Part shown: one piece after another, positions 17,362-29,121 of the stretch | Layout: each line of letters begins with the position of its first letter | How positions within the stretch are numbered: the stretch's first letter is position 1 | Assembly: GCF_000253295.1 (NCBI RefSeq) | Contig: NC_015717.1 | Coordinates: 4,588,001-4,652,000, forward strand | Source of the DNA: Hyphomicrobium sp. MC1 | Lineage (GTDB): Bacteria; Pseudomonadota; Alphaproteobacteria; Rhizobiales; Hyphomicrobiaceae | Reading direction: 5' to 3' | DNA: 64,000 nucleotides | Notes under the pieces: generated by a model | What the model was told of the DNA's origin: nothing | What the model saw: the letters and a program-made list of their open reading frames with translations, nothing else | The model's database searches: none | Made by a program: the position numbers and the translations under genes

Positions 17362-17982
17362 ATGAGCTTCATCAGCGCCAAGGACGCCGAGCGGATTTCG
17401 GCGGCGATCACGAAAGCCGAGCGCAATACCTCTGGCGAGATCGTGGCCGTCGTTGCCGATCAGAGCAGCCGGTATCAGCACATTCCGTTCATGTGGGCGG
17501 CGCTGCTGGCGCTGGTCATTCCGTGGCCGTTCATCCACTTCACGTGGATGAAAGTGCAGTGGATCTTTCTTATTCAACTGTTGGTCTTCCTTGGGTTGCT
17601 GGCACTCGCCTGGCACCCCAAGGTGCGAATATCGCTCGTTCCGAAGTCGATCCTTCATGCCAACACGCGGCGGCGTGCCAGCGAGCAATTTCTAGCGCAG
17701 AATTTGCACACGACAACCGGGCGAACGGGCGTGCTGATTTTCGTTTCCGTCGCGGAAAAGCGCGTCGAAATCATCGCCGACAGCGGTATCGACGCGCTCG
17801 TTGAAAAAGGCGTCTGGCAGAAGATCGTCAACGATTTTACGGCCGATATCAGCGCAGGGCGGGTGGCGGACGGTTTCGAGCGGGCGATTGCGCGGATCGG
17901 GGATCTGCTCGCGCAGCATTTTCCGCCGGGGGCCGTCGATCCCAACGAATTGCCCGATCATCTTATCATCTTGCGAAGCTGA
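17362..17982 (+). CDS. Second TPM-domain membrane protein
   Basis: A 206-residue protein beginning MSFISAKDAERISAAITKAE. It has two membrane helices at about 42-61 and 67-85, followed by a TPM-like domain (TTGRTGVLIFVSVAEKRVEI, IADSGIDALVEKGVWQ, AIARIGDLLAQHFPP). There is no signal peptide, unlike the first TPM protein. It is 37 bases downstream of it in the same operon. The ribosome site before the ATG at 17362 is weak (AGGCAG), so expression may depend on translation from upstream. Confidence 0.85.
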   Translation: MSFISAKDAERISAAITKAERNTSGEIVAVVADQSSRYQHIPFMWAALLALVIPWPFIHFTWMKVQWIFLIQLLVFLGLLALAWHPKVRISLVPKSILHANTRRRASEQFLAQNLHTTTGRTGVLIFVSVAEKRVEIIADSGIDALVEKGVWQKIVNDFTADISAGRVADGFERAIARIGDLLAQHFPPGAVDPNELPDHLIILRS

Positions 17983-18028
17983 TTATCTCGCGAGCGCGAC
18001 GAGACGGTCACACGAAAAGGGGGAAGGC

Positions 18029-19480
18029 ATGTCGACCTTGGACATCGGCGAGGGGGCCGAGCAAGCCGCAATGGCGACCGACGGCGACGTCAAGCATGCG
18101 CCGCTCCGCGCTCGCGTCTCGTGGATGCTGTTCGACTGGTCGGTGCAGCCGCACTACACGCTGGTGCAGACCTTCTTGTTCGGACCTTACTTCGCCAATG
18201 CCATTGTGCAGAATTCGGTTTGCGGACTTGCTGCCGGAAGTGAGAAAGCGGCCTGCGGGCAGGCGATGTGGGGCTATGCGGCTGCGGTGGCGGGCCTTCT
18301 GATTGCGATCATCAGTCCGCTACTTGGTGCGGCGGCCGACGGACGCGGATCGCGCAAGCCGTGGATGGCGATGCTGTCGCTGCTCTTTCTCGCAAGCCTT
18401 TCGAGCCTGTGGCTCGGCGTTCCCGACGCCAACATGACGACGATCCTCATTGTGCTTGCTGGGTTCGTCGGTGCGACGCTTGCCGCAGAATTGATGAGCG
18501 TCTTCTCAAACGCCATCATGACGGGCCTGGCACCAAAGGAAGAACTCGGGCGGCTTTCCGGCACCGGATGGGCTGTCGGCTATTTCGGCGGCCTTGTCAG
18601 CTTGGCGGTGGTCGCGGGACTATTGGTGCCGATGCCGGGCGAGCCAAAAACTCTGCTGGGACTTGAGCCGCTTCTGCACCTCGACGGCGCGACGCATCAG
18701 AGCGATCGCATCACCGGGCCGTTTGCGGCGATCTGGTTTGCGATCTTCATTATTCCGTTCTTCCTGTTCGTGCCGGACCGGCACCGCGCATCGACGGCAC
18801 ATCCGGAGCGCTCGGCGGCGGCGGAGCTTTGGGAGACGATCAAGTCGCTGCCGTCGATGCCGAGCCTGTTGATCTTTCTCATCGCGCGGATGCTGTTCAC
18901 GGATGGCTTGTCGGCGATCTTCGCGTTCGGCGGTATCTACGGCGCATCGGTGTTCGGGTGGGGGCCGCTCGAACTCGGCATGTTCGGCATCATCCTGACG
19001 CTCGTCGGCGCGTTCGGTGCGCTGTTCGGCGGATGGCTTGACGACGCTATCGGCCCGAAAGCGGTGATCATCCTGGCACTTCTGGCTTTGATCGTCGGCG
19101 CGCTCGGCATTCTTTCCGTCGATAAGACGCACATCTTCTTCACGACCGAGGTGGCGGAAAAGATTGTCGGGTCGAAGCCGTTTTCAGCGCCAGGCGAGCA
19201 GGTGTTTTTAGCGTTTGCGATTTTGGTCGGCGTCGTGTCGGCCCCGGTTCAGGCCGCCAGCCGGTCGTTGCTGGCGCGCATCGCGCCTGCCGACAAGATC
19301 ACACAGTTCTTTGGGCTGTTCGCTTTCTCGGGCAAAGTCACGGCGTTCCTGGCGCCGTTCTGCGTCGCGCTCATCACGCAGGAAACCGGCAGCCAGCGCA
19401 TCGGCATGGCCGCCGTTCTTGCCTTCCTCGCTATCGGCGTCGTGATGATGATGTTCGTGCGGACGCGCTCGGCGCGCTGA
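18029..19480 (+). CDS. MFS transporter, Atg22/YxiO-like
   Basis: A 483-residue, roughly twelve-helix transporter starting at the ATG at 18029 behind AAAAGGGGGAAGG. The N-terminal WMLFDWSVQPHYTLVQTFLFGPYF and the later SPLLGAAADGRGSRKPWM are typical of the Atg22-like/UMF1 branch of the major facilitator superfamily. In yeast, Atg22 exports amino acids from the vacuole; bacterial substrates are unknown. It lies 46 bases after the TPM genes on the same strand and faces purH tail to tail with 12 bases between. Confidence 0.88.
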   Translation: MSTLDIGEGAEQAAMATDGDVKHAPLRARVSWMLFDWSVQPHYTLVQTFLFGPYFANAIVQNSVCGLAAGSEKAACGQAMWGYAAAVAGLLIAIISPLLGAAADGRGSRKPWMAMLSLLFLASLSSLWLGVPDANMTTILIVLAGFVGATLAAELMSVFSNAIMTGLAPKEELGRLSGTGWAVGYFGGLVSLAVVAGLLVPMPGEPKTLLGLEPLLHLDGATHQSDRITGPFAAIWFAIFIIPFFLFVPDRHRASTAHPERSAAAELWETIKSLPSMPSLLIFLIARMLFTDGLSAIFAFGGIYGASVFGWGPLELGMFGIILTLVGAFGALFGGWLDDAIGPKAVIILALLALIVGALGILSVDKTHIFFTTEVAEKIVGSKPFSAPGEQVFLAFAILVGVVSAPVQAASRSLLARIAPADKITQFFGLFAFSGKVTAFLAPFCVALITQETGSQRIGMAAVLAFLAIGVVMMMFVRTRSAR

Positions 19481-19492
19481 CGGGCGGCTGCC

Positions 19493-21076
19493 TCAGTGGC
19501 GGAAGTGGCGGACGCCGGTGAAGACCATCGCAAGGCCACGTTCGTCCGCTGCTTTGATGACCTCGTCGTCGCGCATGGAGCCGCCGGGCTGGACAACTGC
19601 CGTAACACCCGCTTCGGCCGCAGTAATCAAGCCGTCGGCGAAGGGGAAGAAGGCATCGGAGGCAACGACCGATCCGATCGTCAAGGACTTGTCGAGGCCG
19701 AGCGCCTTCGCCGCTTCGGCGGCCTTCCACGCCGCGATGCGCGAAGATTCGACGCGGCTCATCTGTCCGGCGCCGACGCCGACGGTTGCTTCGTTCTTGG
19801 CGTAAACGATGGCGTTCGATTTGACGTGCTTTGCGACCTTGAACGCAAAGCGCAGGTCTTTCAATTCCTGCTCGCTCGGGGCGCGCTTGGTGACGACCTT
19901 CAGATCGAGATCGTCGGCGTTGCTGGCGTCGCGCGACTGGACGAGAAAGCCGCCAGCGACCGATTTGAAGTTGAGGCCGGGTGCGCGTGAATCGGCGAGG
20001 CCGCCCGTCAGAAGCAGGCGCAGGTTTTTCTTCGCGGCGAAGACGATTTTGGCTTCATCGGTCGCGTCCGGCGCAATGACGACCTCAGTGAAGATCTTCG
20101 TCATTTCTTCGGCCGTTGCCGCGTCGATCGTTTTGTTCAACGCGATGATACCGCCGAAGGCGCTGACAGGATCGCAGGCGAGCGCCTGGCGGTAGGCTTC
20201 GGCGAGAGAAGCATTCACTGCGACGCCGCACGGATTGGCGTGCTTGATGATGGCGACCGCGGGCGTCTTCGGATCGAATTCCGAGACAAGCTCGAAAGCG
20301 GCGTCGGTGTCGTTGATGTTGTTATAGGACAATTCCTTGCCCTGAAGCTGTTTCGCCGACGCGACGCCGACGCGCGTGTCTGCCGAGAGGTAAAGCGCCG
20401 CCGTCTGGTGGGCGTTTTCGCCATAGCGCAGCGCTTGCCCGAGGTGGCCGCCGAAGGCGCGCCATTCCGGAGCATTGTTGCCAAGCTCGCGGGCGAACCA
20501 ATTGCTGATTGCGGCATCGTAAGCCGCGGTGCGGGCAAACGCCTTGGCGGCAAGCGCTTTGCGGGTCGCGAGCGTCGTTGCGCCATCGTTAGCTGCAATT
20601 TCGCTCAGCACGCGTTCGTAATCCGAGGGCTCGACGACGACCGTGACACTGTCGTGGTTTTTCGCTGCGCCGCGGATCATCGCCGGGCCGCCGACGTCGA
20701 TGTTCTCGACGCAATCGTCATACGTTGCGCCTTTGGCGACGGTTGCTTCGAAGGGGTAGAGGTTCACGATCAGCAGATCGATGGGCAGGATGCCGTGGTC
20801 GCTTGCCGCCTTGTCGTGGACCGCGTTGCCGCGAATGGCGAGGAGCCCGCCGTGGACTTTCGGATGCAGCGTTTTCACGCGGCCGTCCATCATTTCGGGG
20901 AAGCCGGTCAGTTCCGAGACGTCCATCACCGAGAGGCCTGCGGCTTTCAGCGCCGCAGCGGTGCCGCCGGTCGAGACGAGTTCAATGCCACGGGCTTTCA
21001 GCGCGGCGGCGAAGTCGATGAGCCCGGTTTTGTCGGAGACCGAGAGAAGCGCTCGGCGTATGCGTTGGTCAGCCAT
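19493..21076 (-). CDS. purH: AICAR transformylase/IMP cyclohydrolase
   Basis: PurH catalyses the last two steps of IMP synthesis. The 527-residue product has the usual bifunctional length: an N-terminal cyclohydrolase domain (ALLSVSDKTGL, ELVSTGGTA, VKTLHPKVHGGLL) and a C-terminal formyltransferase domain (IIKHANPCGVA, SDAFFPFADGL). I start at the ATG at 21076; an upstream ATG at 21112 would add 12 residues. It is the last gene in a minus-strand series htpX, rsmB, heparinase-like, purH. Confidence 0.97.
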   Translation of the reverse strand: MADQRIRRALLSVSDKTGLIDFAAALKARGIELVSTGGTAAALKAAGLSVMDVSELTGFPEMMDGRVKTLHPKVHGGLLAIRGNAVHDKAASDHGILPIDLLIVNLYPFEATVAKGATYDDCVENIDVGGPAMIRGAAKNHDSVTVVVEPSDYERVLSEIAANDGATTLATRKALAAKAFARTAAYDAAISNWFARELGNNAPEWRAFGGHLGQALRYGENAHQTAALYLSADTRVGVASAKQLQGKELSYNNINDTDAAFELVSEFDPKTPAVAIIKHANPCGVAVNASLAEAYRQALACDPVSAFGGIIALNKTIDAATAEEMTKIFTEVVIAPDATDEAKIVFAAKKNLRLLLTGGLADSRAPGLNFKSVAGGFLVQSRDASNADDLDLKVVTKRAPSEQELKDLRFAFKVAKHVKSNAIVYAKNEATVGVGAGQMSRVESSRIAAWKAAEAAKALGLDKSLTIGSVVASDAFFPFADGLITAAEAGVTAVVQPGGSMRDDEVIKAADERGLAMVFTGVRHFRH

Positions 21077-21182
21077 GTTCACCCCAGCTTTTTTCGGTTT
21101 GGCCGTTATCACGGCGCGCCGGGCGTGGCCATCCCGCGTCAGGACGAGCGCGCGATTGTGACGCGCAAGAGGATTTGGTTAT

Positions 21183-22904
21183 TTACGAATTCGGAGCGGA
21201 CTCAGCCGCTTCGGCTCGCACGGACCAGTGAACAGACGTCTCGCCGAATGTCGTGCCGCGCAGTACGATTTGCAGGCTTGGACGCGGTCCGGCGCTGTCG
21301 ACAAAGTAAAGGCTTTCCTCAATCGACATCTGTGCCGTCTCGTCGGCCGCGAAAATCCAGACCTCGCCGTCGGGAAGGGTGAGGCGGCATTGAGCGTGGC
21401 CCGCGGACTGACAACGGCAATCCGGATGTAGATGAAAATGGATGGCGTAGGGGAGGTCCTGCTTCAGTCGCAGCGTTCCCTTGGGCGGTTCGAGCGTATC
21501 GACGCCTTCGAGTTTGTCGCCTTTGGGCGCAAGCGCCAAGCGTCGGCCGTGGATCAAGCCGAAGCGTTTCAGATAGCCGTCGTGCGTTGCGGTGATTTCT
21601 GCCTGCGTCGGGCTGTCGTGAAATTCGAATGAAACGGTGTCGGGGCCGCGGATCGGCAGGCCGGCGACCATCGATTCCAATTGCTCGTGGCGGATCAGGC
21701 GCGAGGATGACGTCTCGGTGAGGCAGAGCGTGTTGTGGCTGGCGGTGGCGCGGGCGACCGAATCCCAGTCGTGATCGGCTGGACCGGGAAAACCGCCGTT
21801 GGCAAAGATCAGGTACTGGCGCGACGTCATTTCAAAAGACAGCGCGCCTGCCTGCGCTTCCGTTGAAAGTTCGAGCGGTGGCGGCGAGCCGACGTCAGTC
21901 ATGATAATCGTGGTGCCGCGTTCGAGGCGGGCGTAGCCGGAGGCGCGGGCCACCGGCATGATATCGAAATCGCCGTCGCTGGCGTAGCCCAGGACGGTGG
22001 CGAGGGCGGCTGGCGAGCCGGTGCTGACGCCGTTGAAGCGCGCCAGCATGCCATCGCCAAGACGCATGAAACGCAAGAAACGCAGAGATTTTCGGACCGC
22101 AGCGTTGATCTCGTCCGGCGCGACCAGCGCGCGTGAGCCAAAACACTGACCGAGCGGCAGCAGATCGAGAACGACATCTTCGAGCACGCTGGCGCTGCGA
22201 CTGATGTGGCCGCCGTCCTCGAGGATTTGCCGCTTCAACTCGACGATGAGCGCGGCCTCGGCATCCTTCAACTGTTTGTCGTGACCGGAGACGGCGAGAC
22301 CTGTCAGCACCAGCGCGATCAGGCAGACCATGCGCGGTACGCCGTCGGGTGCATTGCGCCACGTCGTCCGCAGCGCGCCGATCTGCTGGCCGATGCTGGA
22401 CATGATCTGGGTGTAAGCGCGCGCGTCGAGGTCTTCGAGCAGCATGTTCGCTTGCGAGATCCAGGAGATCAGACGGCGGGCGACGACCTCGGGCTCGTAG
22501 GCGATGCCGTGAGAGATGCGCTTGAGGGCGATCCATTCGAGCACAAGCTCACGTGCGGCGGCTGCGGCTTCGTCCTCTTCGGTTGCGGCGAGGTGACGAA
22601 GCCAGCCGAAGCCATGCAGTTCCCGTTCCCAAGCGACGCTGGGCGGTGTGATGCGAAAGACGGATGCGCCTTTGAGATCCGCAATCTCAGCGGCAAGTCC
22701 GAAGTAGCCGTGTGAAACTTCGGTCCAGAAGCTTGGATCGGCAGCGCGCAGTTCCTGGGGGACGATCAGGATCTGATCGGCGCCATTGCCGGCGTATCGC
22801 CACCGCAGGAATGGAGACGAGAGCGTCAACGTTACGGCGCGACGTCGCAATCGCTCGACCGAGAGCGAGCGGATTTTCAGCCGTTCCGAAACATTGAGAC
22901 TCAA
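21183..22904 (-). CDS. Heparinase II/III family protein
   Basis: A 573-residue protein of the heparinase II/III family found beside purH and rsmB in many Rhizobiales. The N-terminal part is an alpha/alpha toroid-like helical region. The C-terminal beta-rich part includes DVGSPPPLELS, SFEMTSRQYLIFANGG and ASHNTLCLTE, with a histidine in the usual lyase position. No signal peptide is visible, and the real substrate is not known; a role in envelope polysaccharide is a guess. The start is TTG at 22904 with GGGGAG seven bases before it. Confidence 0.82.
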   Translation of the reverse strand: MSLNVSERLKIRSLSVERLRRRAVTLTLSSPFLRWRYAGNGADQILIVPQELRAADPSFWTEVSHGYFGLAAEIADLKGASVFRITPPSVAWERELHGFGWLRHLAATEEDEAAAAARELVLEWIALKRISHGIAYEPEVVARRLISWISQANMLLEDLDARAYTQIMSSIGQQIGALRTTWRNAPDGVPRMVCLIALVLTGLAVSGHDKQLKDAEAALIVELKRQILEDGGHISRSASVLEDVVLDLLPLGQCFGSRALVAPDEINAAVRKSLRFLRFMRLGDGMLARFNGVSTGSPAALATVLGYASDGDFDIMPVARASGYARLERGTTIIMTDVGSPPPLELSTEAQAGALSFEMTSRQYLIFANGGFPGPADHDWDSVARATASHNTLCLTETSSSRLIRHEQLESMVAGLPIRGPDTVSFEFHDSPTQAEITATHDGYLKRFGLIHGRRLALAPKGDKLEGVDTLEPPKGTLRLKQDLPYAIHFHLHPDCRCQSAGHAQCRLTLPDGEVWIFAADETAQMSIEESLYFVDSAGPRPSLQIVLRGTTFGETSVHWSVRAEAAESAPNS

Positions 22905-23003
22905 AGTCTGGCTCCCCGTCCAGAGATGGTCTTACCACCTCAGAATGGACTAGCCCCCGACCTCAGTCAAAACAAGGCGGACAGGCGTCACACGCACCAG
23001 CGC

Positions 23004-24419
23004 TCAACAGGTCTTCATCAGAGATGCCGCGAAAAATCCGTCAAGGCCCTGAAGTCCTTCCGGTAAATCGGCAAATTGCGTCGGCAGCGTCCGCAGGTCG
23101 CCGGCGGGCGTGCGCCACGACATCGGGATCGTGTCGGTGTCGAGGGTAATCGGGCGACGCGCGAAATCGGGGTGGCTCTCGAGAAAGGCTTCGACCTGCA
23201 TTTCGCCCTCTTCCGGTTCGAGCGAGCAGGTGCAGTACACGAGCATGCCGCCGGGTTTCACAAGGCTAGCCGAGTGGTCGAGGAGCCGTTTCTGTAGGGC
23301 CGCCAGCGCACCGACATCCTCGGGCCGCTTCAGATAGAGAATATCGGGATGACGACGGATCGTGCCGGTCGCAGTGCAGGGGGCATCGAGAAGGACGGCG
23401 TCGAATTGCCGGTCGGTGCTGAAGGTCAAGGCGTCGGAAACGGCGGTGGCCGCGGTCAGCCCCAGGCGCGCAAGGTTTTCGCTCAGGCGGCCGAGACGTC
23501 CTGCCGATTTATCGACGGCGGTGACATTGGCCCCGGCGGTCGCAAGCTGGGCCGTCTTGCCTCCGGGCGCGGCGCAAAGATCGAGCACCGACAATCCGGC
23601 GACGTCGCCCATCAGCTTGACGGGAAGCGCGGCGGCGGCGTCCTGCACCCACCAAGCGCCGTCGAGATAGCCGGGCAGCTCTTCGATACGTCCGGCCTGC
23701 GCGCAACGGATCGAGCCGGTTGGCAGGACAACGGCACCAATCTCTTTTGCCCACCGTTCGTGATTGGATTTGACCGTCAAGTCGAGGGCAGGCTCAGCGA
23801 GGGACGCGCGGGCGATCTGGCGGGCAGCCGCCGCGCCATAGGCGTCGCTCCAGCGCGCCAGCAGCCAATCGGGAAAGGTCAGCGCGATATTATCGAGGTC
23901 GGCCAAGCGGCCGTGTCCGCTTTCGCTGACGCGGCGCAGAACGGCGTTGGCGAGGTTGGCGAAGCGCTTGGCGGAGCTGTCGGCACGGCATTGATCGACG
24001 GCGAGCGAGATTGCCGCGTGCGGCGGCGTCTGCAGCAGCAGAAGCTGCGCCACGGCTGCGAGCAAAATTTCGTCGAGGCGGCCCATGCGTTCGGGCAGCG
24101 GCTTGGCGAGATAGGTGCTGAGGACGGCTTGCAGCGATCCGCGATGCCGGAGCGCCGTGGTGGCGATGAGACGTGCGAAAGCGCGGTCGCGGCCCGGGAG
24201 ATCGCGCGCGGCGGCGGCTCTCGCAAACGCGTCGTCAAACGGGCGCCGCTCGACAAGCACAGTGTAGAGCGCGGAGACGGCGACGTCGCGCGTTTTCAGC
24301 CCGTCCGGGCTTTGCGCCGGTCGTGGACGGGATGCGCCGCCTCGGGGAGACGACGGGCCGCCAGCGCGCGCACGAGGCGGTCGCGGCGTGGAATTTTTGG
24401 ATTTTGTATGATCTTGCAC
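23004..24419 (-). CDS. rsmB: RsmB-type rRNA (cytosine-C5) methyltransferase
   Basis: A 471-residue protein with an N-terminal NusB-like RNA-binding domain at about 40-180 and a C-terminal Rossmann methyltransferase. SAM-binding motif VLDLCAAPGGKTAQLA, DAPCTATGTIRRHPD and VYCTCSLEPEEGE carry the two cysteines of the m5C mechanism. RsmB methylates 16S rRNA C967 in E. coli. A basic, Pro/Ser-rich leader of about 40 residues precedes the NusB part. The start is GTG at 24419, one base after the htpX stop, so translational coupling is likely. Confidence 0.93.
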   Translation of the reverse strand: MQDHTKSKNSTPRPPRARAGGPSSPRGGASRPRPAQSPDGLKTRDVAVSALYTVLVERRPFDDAFARAAAARDLPGRDRAFARLIATTALRHRGSLQAVLSTYLAKPLPERMGRLDEILLAAVAQLLLLQTPPHAAISLAVDQCRADSSAKRFANLANAVLRRVSESGHGRLADLDNIALTFPDWLLARWSDAYGAAAARQIARASLAEPALDLTVKSNHERWAKEIGAVVLPTGSIRCAQAGRIEELPGYLDGAWWVQDAAAALPVKLMGDVAGLSVLDLCAAPGGKTAQLATAGANVTAVDKSAGRLGRLSENLARLGLTAATAVSDALTFSTDRQFDAVLLDAPCTATGTIRRHPDILYLKRPEDVGALAALQKRLLDHSASLVKPGGMLVYCTCSLEPEEGEMQVEAFLESHPDFARRPITLDTDTIPMSWRTPAGDLRTLPTQFADLPEGLQGLDGFFAASLMKTC

Positions 24420-24420
24420 G

Positions 24421-25404
24421 TTAGCCCCAGGGGCTCGGAGGCTTAGTATAGTTTTTGCCGCCGATCCAGACTTCTCCTGTCGCGCCGCCGCGTGGTGCGG
24501 AACCCGGCGCGCTCGTCATACCGGAATTTCCGCTACTGACACCCATCTCGCGCGCCAGCGCTTCAAGCGCCGCGATCCGGTTTTCGACGTTCGGATGGGT
24601 GGAGAACAGGTTATCGACGCCGTGGCCGTTCAACGGATTGATGATGAACATATGCGCGGCGGCCGGTATCGCTTCCGCTTCTTCGTTCGGAATGCGGCGG
24701 GCGGCGCCGTCGATGCGATGAAGCGCAGATGCAAGCCAAAGCGGATTACCGCAGATCATCGCGCCCATGCGGTCGGCCTGATATTCACGTGAACGGCTAA
24801 TTGCCATCTGCACGAGACCTGCGGCCATCGGCGCGATGATGATTGCTGCAAGCGTGCCGATCATGCCGAGGCCGCCGCGGTCGCCGTCGCGATTGCCACC
24901 GAAAATCATGCCGAACTGCATGTATTGCGCAAACATCGAAACAGCGCCGCCGATGGTCGCTGCAACGGCCATCGTCAGCGTGTCGCGATTTTTGATGTGC
25001 GAGAGTTCGTGCGCGATGACGCCGGACAACTCTCGCCGGTCGAGAGATTCCAGCAAACCGGTCGAGGCGCAGACGGCGGCGTGCGATGGGCTGCGGCCGG
25101 TCGCAAAGGCGTTCGGCTGCGGATTGTTCATGATGTAGACGCGGGGCATCGGCAGTTCGGCCTGGCGCGCCAAGTCGCGGACGATGCCGACCAGTTCGGG
25201 CGCAGTGGCGTCAGTCACTTCCTGCGCGTTGAACATGTGCAAGACGACGCTGTCGGACTTCCAGAGACTGAACGCGTTCGTTGCAAGCGCGATGAAAAAC
25301 GCGAATACGAGGCCGGTCTTGCCGCCAACAAGCGCCCCGAGCACAAGGAAGATGCCGGTCAGCAATGCAAGCAGCATTGCGGTCTTGAGGTAGTTCATGG
25401 GCAT
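24421..25404 (-). CDS. htpX: Membrane metalloprotease HtpX
   Basis: HtpX is a zinc endopeptidase of the inner membrane that degrades misfolded membrane proteins with FtsH. The 327-residue protein has two N-terminal membrane helices (residues about 5-45), the zinc motif HELSH at 132-136, two more hydrophobic segments after it, and a downstream glutamate region SREYQADRMGA. The C-terminus is Gly/Ser/Ala-rich and unconserved. It heads the htpX-rsmB-heparinase-purH series and is divergent from the SdhAF4-like gene. Confidence 0.95.
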   Translation of the reverse strand: MPMNYLKTAMLLALLTGIFLVLGALVGGKTGLVFAFFIALATNAFSLWKSDSVVLHMFNAQEVTDATAPELVGIVRDLARQAELPMPRVYIMNNPQPNAFATGRSPSHAAVCASTGLLESLDRRELSGVIAHELSHIKNRDTLTMAVAATIGGAVSMFAQYMQFGMIFGGNRDGDRGGLGMIGTLAAIIIAPMAAGLVQMAISRSREYQADRMGAMICGNPLWLASALHRIDGAARRIPNEEAEAIPAAAHMFIINPLNGHGVDNLFSTHPNVENRIAALEALAREMGVSSGNSGMTSAPGSAPRGGATGEVWIGGKNYTKPPSPWG

Positions 25405-25536
25405 GGGGTTACTCGCGACACGTGGTCCGTCAACTGGTCTACAACCTTACAGCCGCGTATATATGGTATCCCAACCATTCATAAAGGTGACGCGCCAAAA
25501 AAGGTAGCGATTGCCCTCCTGGAGCCCCGATGTGCG

Positions 25537-25746
25537 ATGACCGCCAAAGACGACACTGTGACCGATAACGAGCCTCGTCCGCGCGTCCTGACGCCGGAGG
25601 CGCAGCGGGCGCTTGCCGAGGCCGAGGCGCGTCGAAAGGGGCGTGATGCTGCGCAGGCACGTCCTGCCGAAATCGGCGGTCGCGAGGGGCCGGAACCGAC
25701 GCGTTTCGGCGACTGGGAGAAGGGCGGCATTACGTCCGATTTCTGA
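25537..25746 (+). CDS. DUF1674/SdhAF4-like protein
   Basis: A 69-residue protein ending GREGPEPTRFGDWEKGGITSDF, the signature of DUF1674, the bacterial relative of mitochondrial succinate dehydrogenase assembly factor 4. That factor binds flavinated SdhA and promotes assembly of complex II. The N-terminal half is charged and helical (TPEAQRALAEAEARR). The ATG at 25537 gives the usual size. GGAG is 16 bases upstream, so initiation may be modest. It is divergent from htpX, an arrangement common in related genomes. No sdh genes are nearby. Confidence 0.9.
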   Translation: MTAKDDTVTDNEPRPRVLTPEAQRALAEAEARRKGRDAAQARPAEIGGREGPEPTRFGDWEKGGITSDF

Positions 25747-25880
25747 GCGTCATTTCTCGTTCCAGGTGGTGCGTTAATTACGTGTTGATCGAACTGTCCG
25801 CCCACGGAACGCCTTTATTCCGGCATCCGAGTTGCATGACCGCACTCGTAATCGGGAAGGGGTGTTTCAAGGAGGGACAG

Positions 25881-26353
25881 ATGCTCAAGCGACGAACTGC
25901 GGCCGTTCTCCCGTTCGACCGCGGTGAACAATATTCAGCAATTGTCATCTTCATATCGATGATCGTCGCCCTGGTCTTGGCAGCAGGCGCTGCGCTTGAC
26001 TACGCGCGGGTTGCGAACATGCGGGAAGGTGTCGAAGCGGCGGTCCGGGCTGCGTCCGAGGCAGGTGCTGGAGCGGTGCGCGATGGTACGCCGGGGGATG
26101 TTCAGATCGAGACAATGGCATTGTCCCATTTCGACAAGGGCGTGACGTTCGCTCGTCATGTTGGGACAATCGATCCGCCCACCATCCGGATCGACCGTGA
26201 AGCTCATACAGTTACCGTGGGCGCGAAAGGGACGGTCGCGATGACCGTCAGCCGCTTGTTTGGCGTCAGTGAAATCGAGGTGCCGGCGAAAGCGACAACA
26301 TCCTGGGCGCCGGAAAGCGCCGATGCCCAGGATGACAGGGTTAACGTTAGCGG

Positions 26354-26375
<22 letters not shown>
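25881..26375 (+). CDS. Tad-like pilus/secretion-associated protein (orphan)
   Basis: A 164-residue protein from the ATG at 25881 behind GGAGGGACAG. It has a single N-terminal membrane helix (IVIFISMIVALVLAAGAALDYARV, residues about 20-43) followed by ANMREGVEAAVRAASEAGA. This is the pattern of the N-terminal Tad domain found in TadG-like proteins, whose long periplasmic partners act in Flp pili. Only about 120 extracytoplasmic residues remain here, and no tad cluster is nearby. Its last 22 bases overlap the end of the convergent acsA. Confidence 0.75.
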
Positions 26376-28300
<1,925 letters not shown>

Positions 28301-28449
28301 AGAGCGCACCTCCGTTTGGCCATCTGAGTTGCGGCCATTTACTGCCATTATGCGGCGACGAGCCCCGCTCCACAACATGCTCGATGGTGGGGGAAGGGGG
28401 TTCGTAACCAAAATGATCGAAATCAATCTCGCACCGCGACATGATTTTC

Positions 28450-29121
28450 TTAAGCACGCCAGACGGTGGTCCGTTTGATTTCGAAGTCTTCAAGCTCGCG
28501 GGTTACCGGTACCTGGTATTCGGCGAGCGGCGTAAACTTTCCTTCCGGAAAGTAACTGCGGCGAGGGTCGCCGATGTAGACGGAGCATCCCTCGTTCTTG
28601 GCGTCATCGATGAAGCGCAGCACGCGGCTGGCCAGTTCGCGCTCGTAGAAAAGATCGCCGACAATGACGATGCTTTCTCGGGGCGGCGCCGCCGACAGCA
28701 TGTCTCGATCGGTGGTGTAAAGCGTCACCGCATTGGCGGCGGCATTGACGGCGCATGCCGCGAGCGCGAGCAGGTCGATGTCTGCTGCCACGACGTTGGA
28801 TGCCCCGGCTTTGGCGGCAGCGATCGCCGAGATGCCTGATCCGCTGCCGAGATCGAGCACGCGCAAACCGCGGCAGACGTCCTGATTGTCGAGAAGGTAC
28901 CGGCTGACGGCCTGGCCGCCGGCCCACGCGAACGCCCAATAGGGCGGCGGAACGTTCAATTCGCCCAGTTCGTCCTCGGTCTTCTGCCAGATCGGCAAAG
29001 ATTCTTCGGCGAGCCGCAGCGTGATTTCGGGAACCAGAGGCGGGGCGATCGGTCTGGTATTTTCAAGGATGAAACGCTCGGCGTCGCGCGGATCTGTGAG
29101 ATCGAGTTTGCCGCCGGTCAT
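28450..29121 (-). CDS. SAM-dependent methyltransferase, ETFB-lysine/nicotinamide N-methyltransferase-like
   Basis: A 223-residue class I methyltransferase with motif I LRVLDLGSGSGISAIAAAKAGA, motif II VVAADIDLLAL and an acidic post-motif VIVGDLFYERE. The upstream VPPPYWAFAWAGGQAVSRYLL is typical of the family that includes the ETF-beta lysine methyltransferase and PrmA-related enzymes. The likely target is a protein lysine, but this is inferred. Its ATG overlaps the stop of the EVE gene (ATGA), so the two are translationally coupled. Confidence 0.85.
   Translation of the reverse strand: MTGGKLDLTDPRDAERFILENTRPIAPPLVPEITLRLAEESLPIWQKTEDELGELNVPPPYWAFAWAGGQAVSRYLLDNQDVCRGLRVLDLGSGSGISAIAAAKAGASNVVAADIDLLALAACAVNAAANAVTLYTTDRDMLSAAPPRESIVIVGDLFYERELASRVLRFIDDAKNEGCSVYIGDPRRSYFPEGKFTPLAEYQVPVTRELEDFEIKRTTVWRA

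Noticed and set aside
20240..21382. 380-codon plus-strand frame
   Set aside because: Antisense to purH, with Arg/Gly/Val-rich shadow composition.
23349..24446. 365-codon plus-strand frame
   Set aside because: Antisense to the RNA methyltransferase gene, which has complete catalytic motifs.
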